DNA from: Clostridia bacterium
Lineage (GTDB): Bacteria > Bacillota > Clostridia > Oscillospirales > Acutalibacteraceae
NCBI GenBank assembly: GCA_017397655.1
Contig: JAFQIG010000079.1
Location: forward strand, 1 to 37,925
Reading direction: 5' to 3'
Length of the DNA: 37,925 nt
Shown here: piece after piece, positions 30,978 to 37,925 of the stretch
Layout of the letters: every line of letters begins with the position of its first letter
Position numbering within the stretch: the stretch's first letter is position 1
Notes under the pieces: model-generated
Seen by the model: only the letters and a program-made list of their open reading frames with translations
What the model was told of the DNA's origin: nothing
The model's database searches: none
Position numbers and translations under genes: made by a program

Positions 30978-31508
30978 TTATTCTTCCTCAGGAATGATTA
31001 CTCCGTAACCGCCGTCGTTTCTCTTATAAACAACATTGATAGCGTCCGTTTCCGAATTGCGGAACAGGTAGAAAAGGTGACCGAGAAGGTTCATCTGAAG
31101 AATCGCTTCGTCAATACTCTGCGGTTTGACGGTGACAGCTTTTGTTCTGACTACTTCAAAATCGACCTCTTCATCAACAGCGTTTACCTCTGCCAATGCA
31201 TCATCAAGACTTCCTGTGCGAAGCTTCTTTTCAAGCCTTGTCTTGTTTCTGCGAATCTGACGGATGATGGAATCGACGCAATCGTCAAGAGCTTCGTTCA
31301 TATTCTGAGCAGATTCCTCTGCGCGGAAGTACATACCCTTAGTCGCAACGGTAAGCTCAACAATCTGGCACGATTTTTCAACCGTTGCCGTTACCTTAGC
31401 CTCCGCCTCATTGTCAAAAAAGCGCTCAACCTTCGAGAGCTTTTTCTCGGCATGCTCCTTGAAAGAATCCCTGATAGTACATTTACGTCCAATAACCGTA
31501 ATCTTCAT
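30978..31508 (-). CDS. hpf: Long-form ribosome hibernation promoting factor
   Basis: A 176-residue HPF (YvyD/RaiA type) that dimerises 70S ribosomes to inactive 100S particles in stationary phase or stress. The N-terminal S30AE domain (about 1-100) has KITVIGRKCTIRDSFKEHAEKK and a basic IIRQIRRNKTRLEKKLR helix. An acidic linker follows (about 105-125), and the C-terminal dimerisation domain (about 125-176) has the typical SIDEAILQMNLLGHLFYLFRN. The length is that of the long form. A sigma-A promoter lies 43-71 bp upstream and the ATG is preceded by two GGAG sites. It is monocistronic, bordered by a palindrome. There are no odd features. Confidence 0.96.
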   Translation of the reverse strand: MKITVIGRKCTIRDSFKEHAEKKLSKVERFFDNEAEAKVTATVEKSCQIVELTVATKGMYFRAEESAQNMNEALDDCVDSIIRQIRRNKTRLEKKLRTGSLDDALAEVNAVDEEVDFEVVRTKAVTVKPQSIDEAILQMNLLGHLFYLFRNSETDAINVVYKRNDGGYGVIIPEEE

Positions 31509-31550
31509 AACGTCATCTCCTTATATAGTAATCTCCTTTGGAGTGACTTA

Positions 31551-31579
31551 ATTATATCACATCTTACACAAAAAGTAAA
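31551..31579 (-). promoter_or_regulatory. Sigma-A promoter of hpf
   Basis: On the minus strand TTTACT (31574-31579) and TATAAT (31551-31556) are 17 bp apart. No raiA-type leader RNA fits in the 100-bp upstream gap. Confidence 0.7.
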
Positions 31580-31608
31580 TAGTCTGTTGATAATATTTTA
31601 TAAATTAT

Positions 31609-32451
31609 TTACAATTCTTTAACAGCGTGGCGTGTCACGTGACAACCGACATTAAGAGCTACAGGTAGTCCAGCTATGTGAGTAGGTGCAGTTTCGACTG
31701 CAACCGACAAAGCGGTGGTTTTTCCGCCAAAGCCCTGAGGTCCGATTCCGAGAGCGTTGACTTCATTAAGAATTCTTTCTTCAAGCTCTTTATAGAACGG
31801 ATCGGGATTCTTTTGACTGACAGGACGGACAAGAGCTTTCTTTGCGAGCAAAGCACAGCTTTCAAAATCGCCGCCTATACCGATTCCGAGTACCATCGGC
31901 GGACAAGGATTACTGCCTGCTTTTCGCACGGATGACACGATAAACTCAACAATATCGTCAACCGAAGCAGACGGTGTAAACATCTTCATAGTGCTCATAT
32001 TCTCGCTTCCGAAGCCTTTCGGAGAAGCTGTGAGCTTAACCGTATCTCCGTCAACAATACGTGTATGAATGATTGCAGGTGTATTGTCGCCCGTATTGAC
32101 TCTTTTTAACGGATCTGCTACGACCGAACAGCGAAGATATCCCTCTTTATATGCTCTTGAAACACCTTTATTTACCGCTGTCTCAAAGCTTCCTTTGACA
32201 AAGTGAACATCCTGTCCGATATCGCAAAAAAGCACAGCCATTCCCGTATCCTGACAAACCGGGACATCAAGCTCCTTCGCTGCTTTCAGATTTTCCGTCA
32301 GATCACACATTATCGAACGCGAAAGCTCGCAGGTCTCACATTCACCACAGCTCTCTATCAGCGAAGAAAGATCATCAGGCAGAACCTTGTTTGCTTCGAT
32401 AAAAAGGTCACGAACGGTATTTTCTATTAAATTGACATCAATCTCTCTCAT
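31609..32451 (-). CDS. Class I fumarate hydratase/tartrate dehydratase alpha subunit
   Basis: A 280-residue iron-sulfur hydro-lyase alpha subunit (TtdA/FumA N-terminal type), which with a beta subunit interconverts fumarate and malate or dehydrates tartrate. The signature CQDTGM lies at about residue 70. CPPMVLGIGIGGDFESCALL and GIGPQGFGGKTTALSV supply the remaining ligands and active-site residues. Before CQDTG there is an extra Cys run (SCGECETCELSRSIMC, about 32-47) that I do not recall in typical members. The ATG at 32451 has GGAGGA 4-5 bases upstream, so an in-frame start further up is rejected. The beta subunit, usually adjacent, is not in the window: the neighbours are hpf and a lipoprotein. 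This could be an orphan alpha whose partner is elsewhere. Confidence 0.9.
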   Translation of the reverse strand: MREIDVNLIENTVRDLFIEANKVLPDDLSSLIESCGECETCELSRSIMCDLTENLKAAKELDVPVCQDTGMAVLFCDIGQDVHFVKGSFETAVNKGVSRAYKEGYLRCSVVADPLKRVNTGDNTPAIIHTRIVDGDTVKLTASPKGFGSENMSTMKMFTPSASVDDIVEFIVSSVRKAGSNPCPPMVLGIGIGGDFESCALLAKKALVRPVSQKNPDPFYKELEERILNEVNALGIGPQGFGGKTTALSVAVETAPTHIAGLPVALNVGCHVTRHAVKEL

Positions 32452-32462
32452 AGTTCCTCCGA

Positions 32463-33110
32463 TTAAAAATGACTGAATTTTGTAAATACCCATTTGCCGT
32501 CAATGCCGACAGGCTCACGTACAAACTTTAGCTCTTCGCTATGATCAGTCTTTCCGTCACCGTCAAAATCACGGCTGACGGTCATCACGGCAGTCTGTAT
32601 CGTTTCATCGGACTCAAAGGAATCCATCTTATAATCAATAACGTTATCGGTACTCATACCGACATCAACGGCATACATCGCACCGTTTTCTCCCTCGACA
32701 TACATCTGAACATTAAGCAAAGAAGAAACAATTTCCGTCGAGAAGTATGACAGTAAATAAGAGTTGAATTCTTCTGCAGTATCAAGCATCGGATCGGCAA
32801 TTCTGTAATAAACGACACCGTCAGCACCCTGCAGAGAATCTGACTCGTCAAGAGTCGGCTTGGTATCAATAAACAGGCCGTAGACCTTTCTTGCCTTTTC
32901 GATTTCAGACAAAAAGGCCTCACCGCCGTCAGCCGTTTCTTCGGTTTGCTCGGACGGAACCTCAAACAAATCCGCCTTTGACCACAGAGTCTCCATCTCG
33001 ACATCGGATGCGACTTCGGTTAAATTTTCAGTTTGTTCTGTGCATGAGCACAAAAAAACAGCGATCAGAGTTGTCATCATAATCGCCGCAAAAAATCTTG
33101 ATTTTTTCAT
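32463..33110 (-). CDS. Putative lipoprotein of unknown function
   Basis: A 215-residue exported protein. Residues 1 to about 20 are a lipoprotein signal (MKKSRFFAAIMMTTLIAVFLCSC) with an LCSC lipobox just before the mature Cys. A low-complexity acidic linker follows (TEQTENLTEVASDVEME ...). The C-terminal part has a beta-rich pattern with YYRIADPMLDTAEEFNSYLLS and ends in a DGKWVFTKFSHF strand. The ATG at 33110 is used because it directly begins the signal peptide; an upstream in-frame start adds an unlikely 35 residues. It lies 11 bp ahead of the fumarase gene and 16 bp behind the S1 gene, probably one operon. No family was recognised. Confidence 0.8.
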   Translation of the reverse strand: MKKSRFFAAIMMTTLIAVFLCSCTEQTENLTEVASDVEMETLWSKADLFEVPSEQTEETADGGEAFLSEIEKARKVYGLFIDTKPTLDESDSLQGADGVVYYRIADPMLDTAEEFNSYLLSYFSTEIVSSLLNVQMYVEGENGAMYAVDVGMSTDNVIDYKMDSFESDETIQTAVMTVSRDFDGDGKTDHSEELKFVREPVGIDGKWVFTKFSHF

Positions 33111-33126
33111 AGGAAACACTCCGTAA

Positions 33127-33603
33127 TTACGGCCTGTTCGCAGAAGAATTCTTTCTGGAATAACCGCCGTGTTTAGATTCGCTTGAACGCTTGAGATCCG
33201 TGAACTTTTCATCACTCACCTGCTTAAAGCGAGCCATCATTTCTTCAAAAGACTGTCCCTCTGTCGAAGCAGACTTTGTGCCCTGCCAGACGTTTGCGGG
33301 AGGAGCCGAACGCTTCTGCTGATTCGGTTTCTGCTGACGCTGGGGTCTTTGCTCTTTTTCCCTGCCGTCATCCTCTGCCTTCTTAATGGAAAGGTTAATC
33401 TTGCCGTTGTCGGATATATTCAGAATCTTAACCTTGACAGTCTGACCGACTTCAAGGTGATCGCGAATATTTTTGACAAACGAAGACGATACCTCCGAAA
33501 TATGTACCATGCCGGAACCTCCTGTCGGTAATTCGACAAAAGCTCCGAAATCTGTTAAACCGGTAATCTTTCCCTCAAGAATAGCTCCAACCTCTGCCTG
33601 CAT
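33127..33603 (-). CDS. S1 RNA-binding domain protein (YabR-like)
   Basis: A 158-residue protein whose first 75 residues form one S1 domain (AEVGAILEGKITGLTDFGAF, VHISEVSSSFVKNIRDHLEVGQ, VKVKILNISDNGKINLSIKK). The rest is a charged, Gln/Lys/Pro-rich tail ending RKNSSANRP that looks disordered. Single-S1 proteins of this type (YabR/YugI) bind RNA or the ribosome. The gene follows divIC as in Bacillus subtilis (yabP-yabQ-divIC-yabR), which supports the assignment. The ATG has AGGGGGAT 11 bases upstream. Confidence 0.9.
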   Translation of the reverse strand: MQAEVGAILEGKITGLTDFGAFVELPTGGSGMVHISEVSSSFVKNIRDHLEVGQTVKVKILNISDNGKINLSIKKAEDDGREKEQRPQRQQKPNQQKRSAPPANVWQGTKSASTEGQSFEEMMARFKQVSDEKFTDLKRSSESKHGGYSRKNSSANRP

Positions 33604-33648
33604 AAAAAGCGATATCCCCCTAAAATAGTTTTACAAAAATAAATCGGA

Positions 33649-33954
33649 TTATTCAAACGCCGAAAGATCGTAATAAACTCTTTCACCCGGCATTACATAA
33701 CCGAATTCTTCCGAACGCGCTCTTTTTTCAACAAACTCATCAACATCGCCCTCTGCCAAAAGCAAAGCGATATCGGAATTCTCCTCCTCAAGAAGCTCCG
33801 CCTGAAGCTGAAGCTTGGAAAGCTCCTCCTTCTTTTCGGATACCTCTGCACGGATGTTAAAAAAAGATATAAAGAAGTAGCAAACAGCTACAGTAAAAAC
33901 AACAGCAAGGATTATACTGCTTTTTCTCATTTTCTGATTCTTTTTCGTTTTCAA
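33649..33954 (-). CDS. divIC: Septum formation initiator family protein (FtsB/DivIC)
   Basis: A protein of about 100 residues with a short basic N-terminus, one membrane span (about 20-40 of the visible frame) and an extracytoplasmic coiled coil (RAEVSEKKEELSKLQLQAELLEEENSD). A short conserved end follows, containing VDEFVEKRARSEEFGYVMPGE. DivIC/FtsB forms a trimer with FtsL and DivIB in the division complex. The start is uncertain. TTG at 33954 has AAAAGG about 11 bases upstream; ATG at 33930 lacks a site but would give a normal 93-residue form; a TTG at 33981 has none. The order yabP-yabQ-divIC-S1 is that of sporulating Firmicutes. Confidence 0.82.
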   Translation of the reverse strand: MKTKKNQKMRKSSIILAVVFTVAVCYFFISFFNIRAEVSEKKEELSKLQLQAELLEEENSDIALLLAEGDVDEFVEKRARSEEFGYVMPGERVYYDLSAFE

Positions 33955-33992
33955 AGCAAAACCAACCTTTTCAAAATTCAAGAATCGACTTT

Positions 33993-34478
33993 TTAACGCT
34001 TTGAATTATACAACAAAATACCTGTAGATTTCAAGTGAAAATTAAACTTTTTCTTAACTTTTTTCAAAAAAATTTTAAATCTGCGACCAAAACAGACAAA
34101 AAGCGTTCTTATGTAGTTTAAAATACTTATAAACGGCTTTGAGATAACCTTTATTATTTGCATAACAATACCGATTGCCGCATCGACACAGCGTGAAACA
34201 GAAGTTCCGAGTGTCAGGTAATAAACGGAAAATCCGATTATCATACCGATAACGATATAAAGGCGCAGCTTGCCGTTGCCGTATGAGAGCAAAAACAAAA
34301 ATCCCGTTACCGATGCCGTTATCGAGTACAGCAAATCCCATAAGAGGATAAATCTGCCGCCTGTCAGCAAACGCCGCAACACCCGGAACACTTCATAAAG
34401 TGCTCCGAGCAAAAAACCGAATCCGCAGGTTTTAAAAAACAGCGTTACCTGCTCGCTTATTGTTCCGAGATACGTCAT
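33993..34478 (-). CDS. yabQ: Spore cortex biosynthesis protein YabQ
   Basis: A 161-residue membrane protein with about four spans in the first 110 residues (FFKTCGFGFLLGALYEVFRVLRRL, LLWDLLYSITASVTGFLFLLS, LYIVIGMIIGFSVYYLTLG). A basic C-terminal half includes FLKKVKKKFNFHLKS. YabQ is needed for spore cortex formation in B. subtilis. The ATG overlaps the end of yabP (ATGA), so the two are coupled. There are no odd features. Confidence 0.9.
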   Translation of the reverse strand: MTYLGTISEQVTLFFKTCGFGFLLGALYEVFRVLRRLLTGGRFILLWDLLYSITASVTGFLFLLSYGNGKLRLYIVIGMIIGFSVYYLTLGTSVSRCVDAAIGIVMQIIKVISKPFISILNYIRTLFVCFGRRFKIFLKKVKKKFNFHLKSTGILLYNSKR

Positions 34479-34759
34479 CTGAATACCCTGTTGAAAAAGC
34501 CCTGATTTTTCGGTTGTTCCTGTGTGTAGATCAGAGCATCTATTCTGCCCTCAAGCGTCAGCTCACCTGTCTCTGTGTTCAGCTTGTTGATGCGGATATC
34601 CATTCCCCTGACACTCATTTCGCCAAGGTTCGTATATACGCTGACCGTACGCTCGTCAAAGCTGTCTACATCGGTAACTCCTGTTACTGTCAGCTTTTTT
34701 CTGTCCTCCAGCATAACATTCTGCGGAAGATTCTGCATAAGCTTTTCATCCTGATTCAC
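34475..34759 (-). CDS. yabP: Sporulation protein YabP
   Basis: A 94-residue soluble protein of the YabP/YqfC family with the conserved core QNVMLEDRKKLTVTGVTDVDSFDERTV followed by LGEMSVRGMDIRINKLNTETGELTLEGRIDALIY. It is needed during sporulation for cortex or coat morphogenesis. The tail (QPKNQGFFNRVFR) is basic and aromatic, which is typical. It overlaps yabQ by four bases and lies 10 bp after the YlmC/YmxH-type gene. The S4-domain gene usually next to yabP (yabO) is not here. Confidence 0.93.
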   Translation of the reverse strand: MNQDEKLMQNLPQNVMLEDRKKLTVTGVTDVDSFDERTVSVYTNLGEMSVRGMDIRINKLNTETGELTLEGRIDALIYTQEQPKNQGFFNRVFR

Positions 34760-34769
34760 TCATATCACC

Positions 34770-35060
34770 TCAAAATAATTTCTTGAACGGGAATTTACCG
34801 CAGTTTTTCTTTGCATTACAGCACGGACGACGGCTGACGATCACTGTATCATCTCCTATGACCTCGATATCCTCCCAGCGGATTCTGATGTCCTCATCGT
34901 GTCCTAAAAGTCCGAAGCACCTGTTCCGTCCGTAGATCACAATCGCCACTACCCTGCCCGTACACGTGTCAACATCCACATCGCATATGTTGCCTATCCT
35001 TTTTCCGTCTGTTCTGCAGATTACATCCTTGTTACGAAGATCAGTTACACAACAATTCAT
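34770..35060 (-). CDS. PRC-barrel sporulation protein, YlmC/YmxH family
   Basis: A 96-residue protein in which nearly the whole length is a PRC-barrel fold (DVICRTDGKRIGNICDVDVDTCTGRVVAIVIYG ... IRIRWEDIEVIGDDTVIVSR). A Cys-rich tail (PCCNAKKNCGKF) is added. Such proteins are conserved in spore formers, and YlmC/YmxH is expressed in sporulation, but its function is not known. The tail cysteines together with those near the N-terminus (NCC, VIC) give ten in total, which is high and may indicate metal binding or crosslinking in the spore. It leads a group of sporulation and division genes. The ribosome site before the ATG is weak. Confidence 0.82.
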   Translation of the reverse strand: MNCCVTDLRNKDVICRTDGKRIGNICDVDVDTCTGRVVAIVIYGRNRCFGLLGHDEDIRIRWEDIEVIGDDTVIVSRRPCCNAKKNCGKFPFKKLF

Positions 35061-35109
35061 ATAATCACCGATAATTTATATTAATTTTTCCTTCTGAATA
35101 TGACAAAGA

Positions 35110-35131
35110 GCGACCCGAAAATTCGGATCGC
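35110..35131 (-). terminator. Hairpin after the acyl-CoA synthetase gene
   Basis: A 10-bp arm pair (35110-35119 with 35122-35131) contains a mismatch and has CTTTG on the minus-strand side. It separates this gene from the YmxH-type gene. Confidence 0.55.
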
Positions 35132-35146
35132 CCGTGTAAAATATAT

Positions 35147-36817
35147 TCAGTTCTTCTTTTTTATCTTGTCACCGATAAAGCGCTTGATCTTATTGCTTGC
35201 CGTCTTTTCAAATTCCTTATCCCTGATTGTGACCTTTGAAATCTGTTTGTAGATCGGAAGCTCTTTACAAACATTCTTGATTTCTTTAAGAACCTCTGCC
35301 GTTGTTTTCTGCTCTGACAGGAAAACTTCTGCAGAAAGTGCCTTTTCGATGCCGTTTTCATCCTTGATTCCGCTGACGATAACCTCTGTTACGTAGTCAA
35401 GATTCTGGATGTAACTTTCGATCTCTTCGGGATATACGTTCTTGCCGTTGTCAAGAACAATGATATTCTTCTTTCTGCCCGAGATGATAAGCTTGTCATC
35501 GTTGGTAATTCTGCCGTAGTCACCTGTGTAGAACCAGCCGTCCCTGATAACCTCTGCTGTCAGTTCGGGGCTCTTGTAGTAACCAAGCATTACTGTCGGT
35601 CCCTTGACACAGATCTCACCGATTCCCTCTTCATTGGGATTATCAATCTTCCATTCAAGACAGGGAAGCTTGATTCCTGCTGTACGTACATCGTTGTATT
35701 TATCGTGGTTGGCGGATACAAGCGGTGAACATTCCGTAATACCGTAACCGTTGACAAGTGTAATACCGATGTTTTCAAAGAACTCGCCTACTTCGGGTCT
35801 TATCGGGGCACCGCCGCAGACAATCTTAATAAGCTTTCCGCCGAAGATATCATGGAGAAACGAAAAAATCTCTTTGCGCTTGTCGATACCGTTTCGGAGA
35901 AGTTCTTTACTCTTGAGCACAAGACCGTAAAAAGTATCCGTCATTCCCTTTAACGCAAGGTCTTTCATAATCCTTGAATGGAACATCTCGGCAATAGCAG
36001 GTACAATATAGATGTAATCAGGCTTGTAGAGTCTGAGGTTCTTTAAAATTGCAGGTAAAGCTTCATTGATGCAAAGCATAGAATGATGATGGAACGATAC
36101 AAGAAGATCTGCTACAGCTTCGTAAGTATGGTTGTAAGGAAGAACAGACAGTCCCTTTGTATAAACAGTCGAAACGTGAAGTCCGTAATACACGCAGGAA
36201 ACAATGTTTCTTTCTGACAGCATAACCCCCTTTGACATTCCTGTAGTACCTGAAGTGTATACAAGAAGCTTCATATCATCGGGATCACTCTTTGAAGAAA
36301 GATATTCAGTCTTGTCAAGAGAAGAACCGAGTGTCAGAGCATCTGACAACGAAATAAACATATCATCGCTTTCAGCACCGTCAAGACAAATAAAAATCTT
36401 TGCAAACTTCAGCTCTGACTTACGTTCATTGATGAGTGAACAGAACTTTTCATCACAGAAAATGACTTCGCTTTCGCTGTCATTGAGAAGATGAATAATA
36501 TCGTTTTCGGGCAATTCCTTGTCGATCGGAACAAAATAACCTTCACTGCGAAGAGCCGTAAAGTATGCAGTAATCCAACCGATACTGTTTTTACCTACGC
36601 AGGCAATTGCTGACTTTTTAAAGCCCTTTTCTGTAAGGAATGCACCGAGCGAGCTGACACGGTTAATAAAGGCTTCATAGGTAAGTGATCTGATTTCGTC
36701 AAGAACTTTATAGCTGTAAGCGATTTCTAAGGGAGCTTCTTTTAAAGCCTGTTCCATCATATCGGCAATGCCTGATACAGGTTTTACTTCATAATATTCA
36801 TACATTGAATTCTTCAT
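35147..36817 (-). CDS. AMP-dependent long-chain acyl-CoA synthetase
   Basis: A protein of about 556 residues of the adenylate-forming (ANL) superfamily that activates a carboxylic acid to its CoA or acyl-carrier ester. Motifs: P-loop VYTSGTTGMSKG (about 190-201), A4/A5 region GYGITECSPLV and TVMLGYYKSPELT, WFYTGDYGRI, and ISGRKKNIIVLDNGKNVYPEE with the C-terminal Lys in the SNKIKRF motif. Substrate length cannot be read. ATG at 36817 is favoured: AGGTG lies 6 bases upstream, whereas a GTG at 36826 overlaps that site. A TATAAT-type -10 is at 36920-36925. The divergent XRE gene and a palindrome at 36939-36953 suggest local regulation. Confidence 0.9.
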   Translation of the reverse strand: MKNSMYEYYEVKPVSGIADMMEQALKEAPLEIAYSYKVLDEIRSLTYEAFINRVSSLGAFLTEKGFKKSAIACVGKNSIGWITAYFTALRSEGYFVPIDKELPENDIIHLLNDSESEVIFCDEKFCSLINERKSELKFAKIFICLDGAESDDMFISLSDALTLGSSLDKTEYLSSKSDPDDMKLLVYTSGTTGMSKGVMLSERNIVSCVYYGLHVSTVYTKGLSVLPYNHTYEAVADLLVSFHHHSMLCINEALPAILKNLRLYKPDYIYIVPAIAEMFHSRIMKDLALKGMTDTFYGLVLKSKELLRNGIDKRKEIFSFLHDIFGGKLIKIVCGGAPIRPEVGEFFENIGITLVNGYGITECSPLVSANHDKYNDVRTAGIKLPCLEWKIDNPNEEGIGEICVKGPTVMLGYYKSPELTAEVIRDGWFYTGDYGRITNDDKLIISGRKKNIIVLDNGKNVYPEEIESYIQNLDYVTEVIVSGIKDENGIEKALSAEVFLSEQKTTAEVLKEIKNVCKELPIYKQISKVTIRDKEFEKTASNKIKRFIGDKIKKKN

Positions 36818-36938
36818 TTCGGACACCTTTCAAAACAAAAAGATTTGTCATAATGCTGACAAAACAAGTTTATCCAAAACGCCTGAAAAAGTCACCCTAC
36901 CGTCTTGAAAACGCACTCTATTATAAGGAAAACTGTAC

Positions 36939-36953
36939 TCTACTGTGAGTAGA
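36939..36953. promoter_or_regulatory. Palindromic operator-like site in the ACS/XRE intergenic region
   Basis: TCTACT-gtg-AGTAGA is a perfect 6-bp inverted repeat. It lies in the -35 area of the minus-strand promoter (-10 at 36920-36925) and about 25 bp before the XRE promoter. It could be the binding site of the XRE protein. This is inference. Confidence 0.45.
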
Positions 36954-36976
36954 ATCCAATAATATCAACAAAAGTA

Positions 36977-37005
36977 TTGCGTTTTTTTCCTGTATATGGT
37001 AAAAT
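36977..37005 (+). promoter_or_regulatory. Sigma-A promoter of the XRE gene
   Basis: TTGCGT (36977-36982) and TAAAAT (37000-37005) are separated by 17 bp, with the GTG start 31 bp downstream. Confidence 0.65.
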
Positions 37006-37036
37006 ACTCTCAACCCTCAGAAAGGACATTTTCATA

Positions 37037-37660
37037 GTGAACGAAGAACGAATCAAGAATAATATAGCAAATAATATAACAAAACTACGCAAGGAAAAAG
37101 GCTTGACTCAGGCAGAGCTTGCCGACGCACTCAGCTATTCCGATAAATCCGTTTCAAAATGGGAACGTGGTGACGGTATTCCCGACGTTCTTGTTTTGTA
37201 TAAAATTGCAGAGCTTTTCGGTGTCAGCGTAAGCAATCTTTTAAGCGAAAAAGCAGAGATTAAAAAGCCCGCCAGACTTCCGCATCTGTCAAGCAGAATC
37301 ATTATTCCGCTTTTGAGTATGGGACTTGTTTTTCTTGTTTTCTCTGTCGTGTACTTTTTCCTGCGAGTATTTTTACCCGACTTTGACAAGGCATGGTTAC
37401 TGTTCATTCTTGCATTGCCTGTCGCCTGTATTCCGTTGCTTGTATTCACCTGCCTGTGGTGGGATCTTCCGCAGCGATTTTTCTGTGTTACGGCACTGAC
37501 CTGGAGTATCGTTCTGTTTGTCTGCCTTGCCTTTGAGGTTTACGGAATAACCAACGTCGTTATAATTGCAGGCATTTTTCAGGTTCTTGTGATACTGTGG
37601 TTTATCCTGAGATTCAGATCAAAAAGACGTAAGAAAAAACAAGAGAACACTCAACAGTAA
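37037..37660 (+). CDS. XRE-family helix-turn-helix membrane regulator
   Basis: A 207-residue protein. The N-terminal XRE helix-turn-helix (about residues 8-62) reads NITKLRKEKGLTQAELADAL, SDKSVSKWERGDGIPDVLVL and LFGVSVSNLL. The C-terminal part has about four membrane spans (from LSSRIIIPLLSMGLVFLVFSV onward) and a very basic end (RSKRRKKKQE). This architecture occurs in Firmicute membrane-tethered regulators; the signal is unknown. The GTG at 37037 is used because AGAAAGGA precedes it at 10-11 bases and it directly leads the HTH. A longer frame at 36977 would overlap the promoter. Transcription is divergent from the acyl-CoA synthetase. Confidence 0.88.
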   Translation: MNEERIKNNIANNITKLRKEKGLTQAELADALSYSDKSVSKWERGDGIPDVLVLYKIAELFGVSVSNLLSEKAEIKKPARLPHLSSRIIIPLLSMGLVFLVFSVVYFFLRVFLPDFDKAWLLFILALPVACIPLLVFTCLWWDLPQRFFCVTALTWSIVLFVCLAFEVYGITNVVIIAGIFQVLVILWFILRFRSKRRKKKQENTQQ

Positions 37661-37663
37661 AAA

Positions 37664-37683
37664 GGCTGTCATTCAAGACAGCC
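37664..37683 (-). terminator. Intrinsic terminator downstream of copy B of the structured element
   Basis: GGCTGTC (37664-37670) and GACAGCC (37677-37683) form a 7-bp stem. On the minus strand it ends in TTTTTAC, just 4 bp after the conserved 3' end of copy B. This is what a minus-strand transcript of that element would need. It also follows the XRE stop by 3 bp. Confidence 0.65.
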
Positions 37684-37687
37684 CGCC

Positions 37688-37925
37688 AGACTGTCGATAA
37701 AGGCACCGAGAACACGCACATATAAAAATTAAAGTCACACAACAAGCTGAATTAAACTGAAAAACACAAAGACAGCGATTTTTCGTAATGAAATTTCGCT
37801 GTCTTTTATTTCTATGTATGTGCGTTTGTCGCGTTTTTGCCCTCTCGCAGTACCTTTGTACAGCTTCGGGGCAAAGAACACGCCATCTCGTCACCTTTCC
37901 CGAAGTCTCCCTGCTTGCCGAAAAA
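37688..37925 (-). repeat. Dispersed structured element, copy B (candidate non-coding RNA, cut by window end)
   Basis: This is the inverted second copy of the element at 30686-30937. Outer blocks are almost identical: its 5' part from the window end (ttttTCGGCAAGCAGGGAG ...) and its 3' end (gtgttctcggtgcctttatc). The centre is free to vary except for the P3 hairpin, which keeps pairing with different bases (cagcga/tcgctg, here longer, as gacagcga/tcgctgtc). The 5' hairpin is only half inside the window. An intrinsic terminator follows directly on the same strand. No protein-coding frame is conserved between copies. Confidence 0.7.

Noticed and set aside
31509-31608. A raiA-type structured RNA upstream of hpf
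   Set aside because: Only 100 bp are available, filled by a normal promoter and two ribosome sites, and I see no matching fold.

Overview
The window looks like a chromosomal segment of an anaerobic, spore-forming Clostridia member, most likely Oscillospiraceae/Ruminococcaceae from a gut or rumen. This is inferred from sporulation genes (yabP-yabQ-divIC-S1, a YlmC/YmxH-type protein, a SpoIID-like protein, a GerA/SpoVAF-type protein), a Feo iron system, AT-rich sigma-A promoters, strong GGAGG ribosome sites and intergenic repeats of a style common in that family. No rRNA, tRNA, CRISPR array, transposase or phage gene was found.

Left part (1-10.7 kb): the end of a MATE efflux gene and a small protein precede a six-gene minus-strand operon. 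It reads CofE-like ligase, GMP synthase ATP-pyrophosphatase, carB, purC, a divergent purF and meso-diaminopimelate dehydrogenase. A LysR regulator is transcribed divergently from its promoter. Three enzymes that normally take nitrogen from glutamine lack a working glutaminase part here: GuaA has no glutaminase domain, CarB has no neighbouring CarA, and PurF has Gly in place of the catalytic Cys and has lost other glutaminase residues. The last gene encodes an enzyme that fixes free ammonium. I propose an ammonia-dependent biosynthesis operon.

Middle part (10.7-22.7 kb): a translationally coupled flavin/2Fe-2S reductase and CrtI-like oxidoreductase pair comes first. Next is a five-gene minus-strand operon of three SPFH (HflK/HflC-like) proteins, one with about seven membrane spans, a P1B-like metal ATPase with an altered CPC loop, and a secreted Ig-like protein with an odd aromatic hydrophobic tail. 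An iron-dependent alcohol dehydrogenase follows.

Right part (22.7-37.9 kb): a two-gene SpoIID/peptidoglycan-binding operon, a 770-bp repeat-filled gap, a GerA/SpoVAF-type gene, then feoA-feoB and a Cys-rich partner with two DtxR-like operators. After these come a YitT protein, long-form HPF, an orphan fumarase alpha subunit, a lipoprotein, the sporulation/division cluster, an acyl-CoA synthetase and an XRE membrane regulator.

A dispersed element of about 235-250 bp occurs twice, at 30686-30937 (+) and 37688-37925 (-, cut by the window end). The copies share well-conserved blocks and show two compensatory base-pair changes, so it may be an uncharacterised structured RNA.
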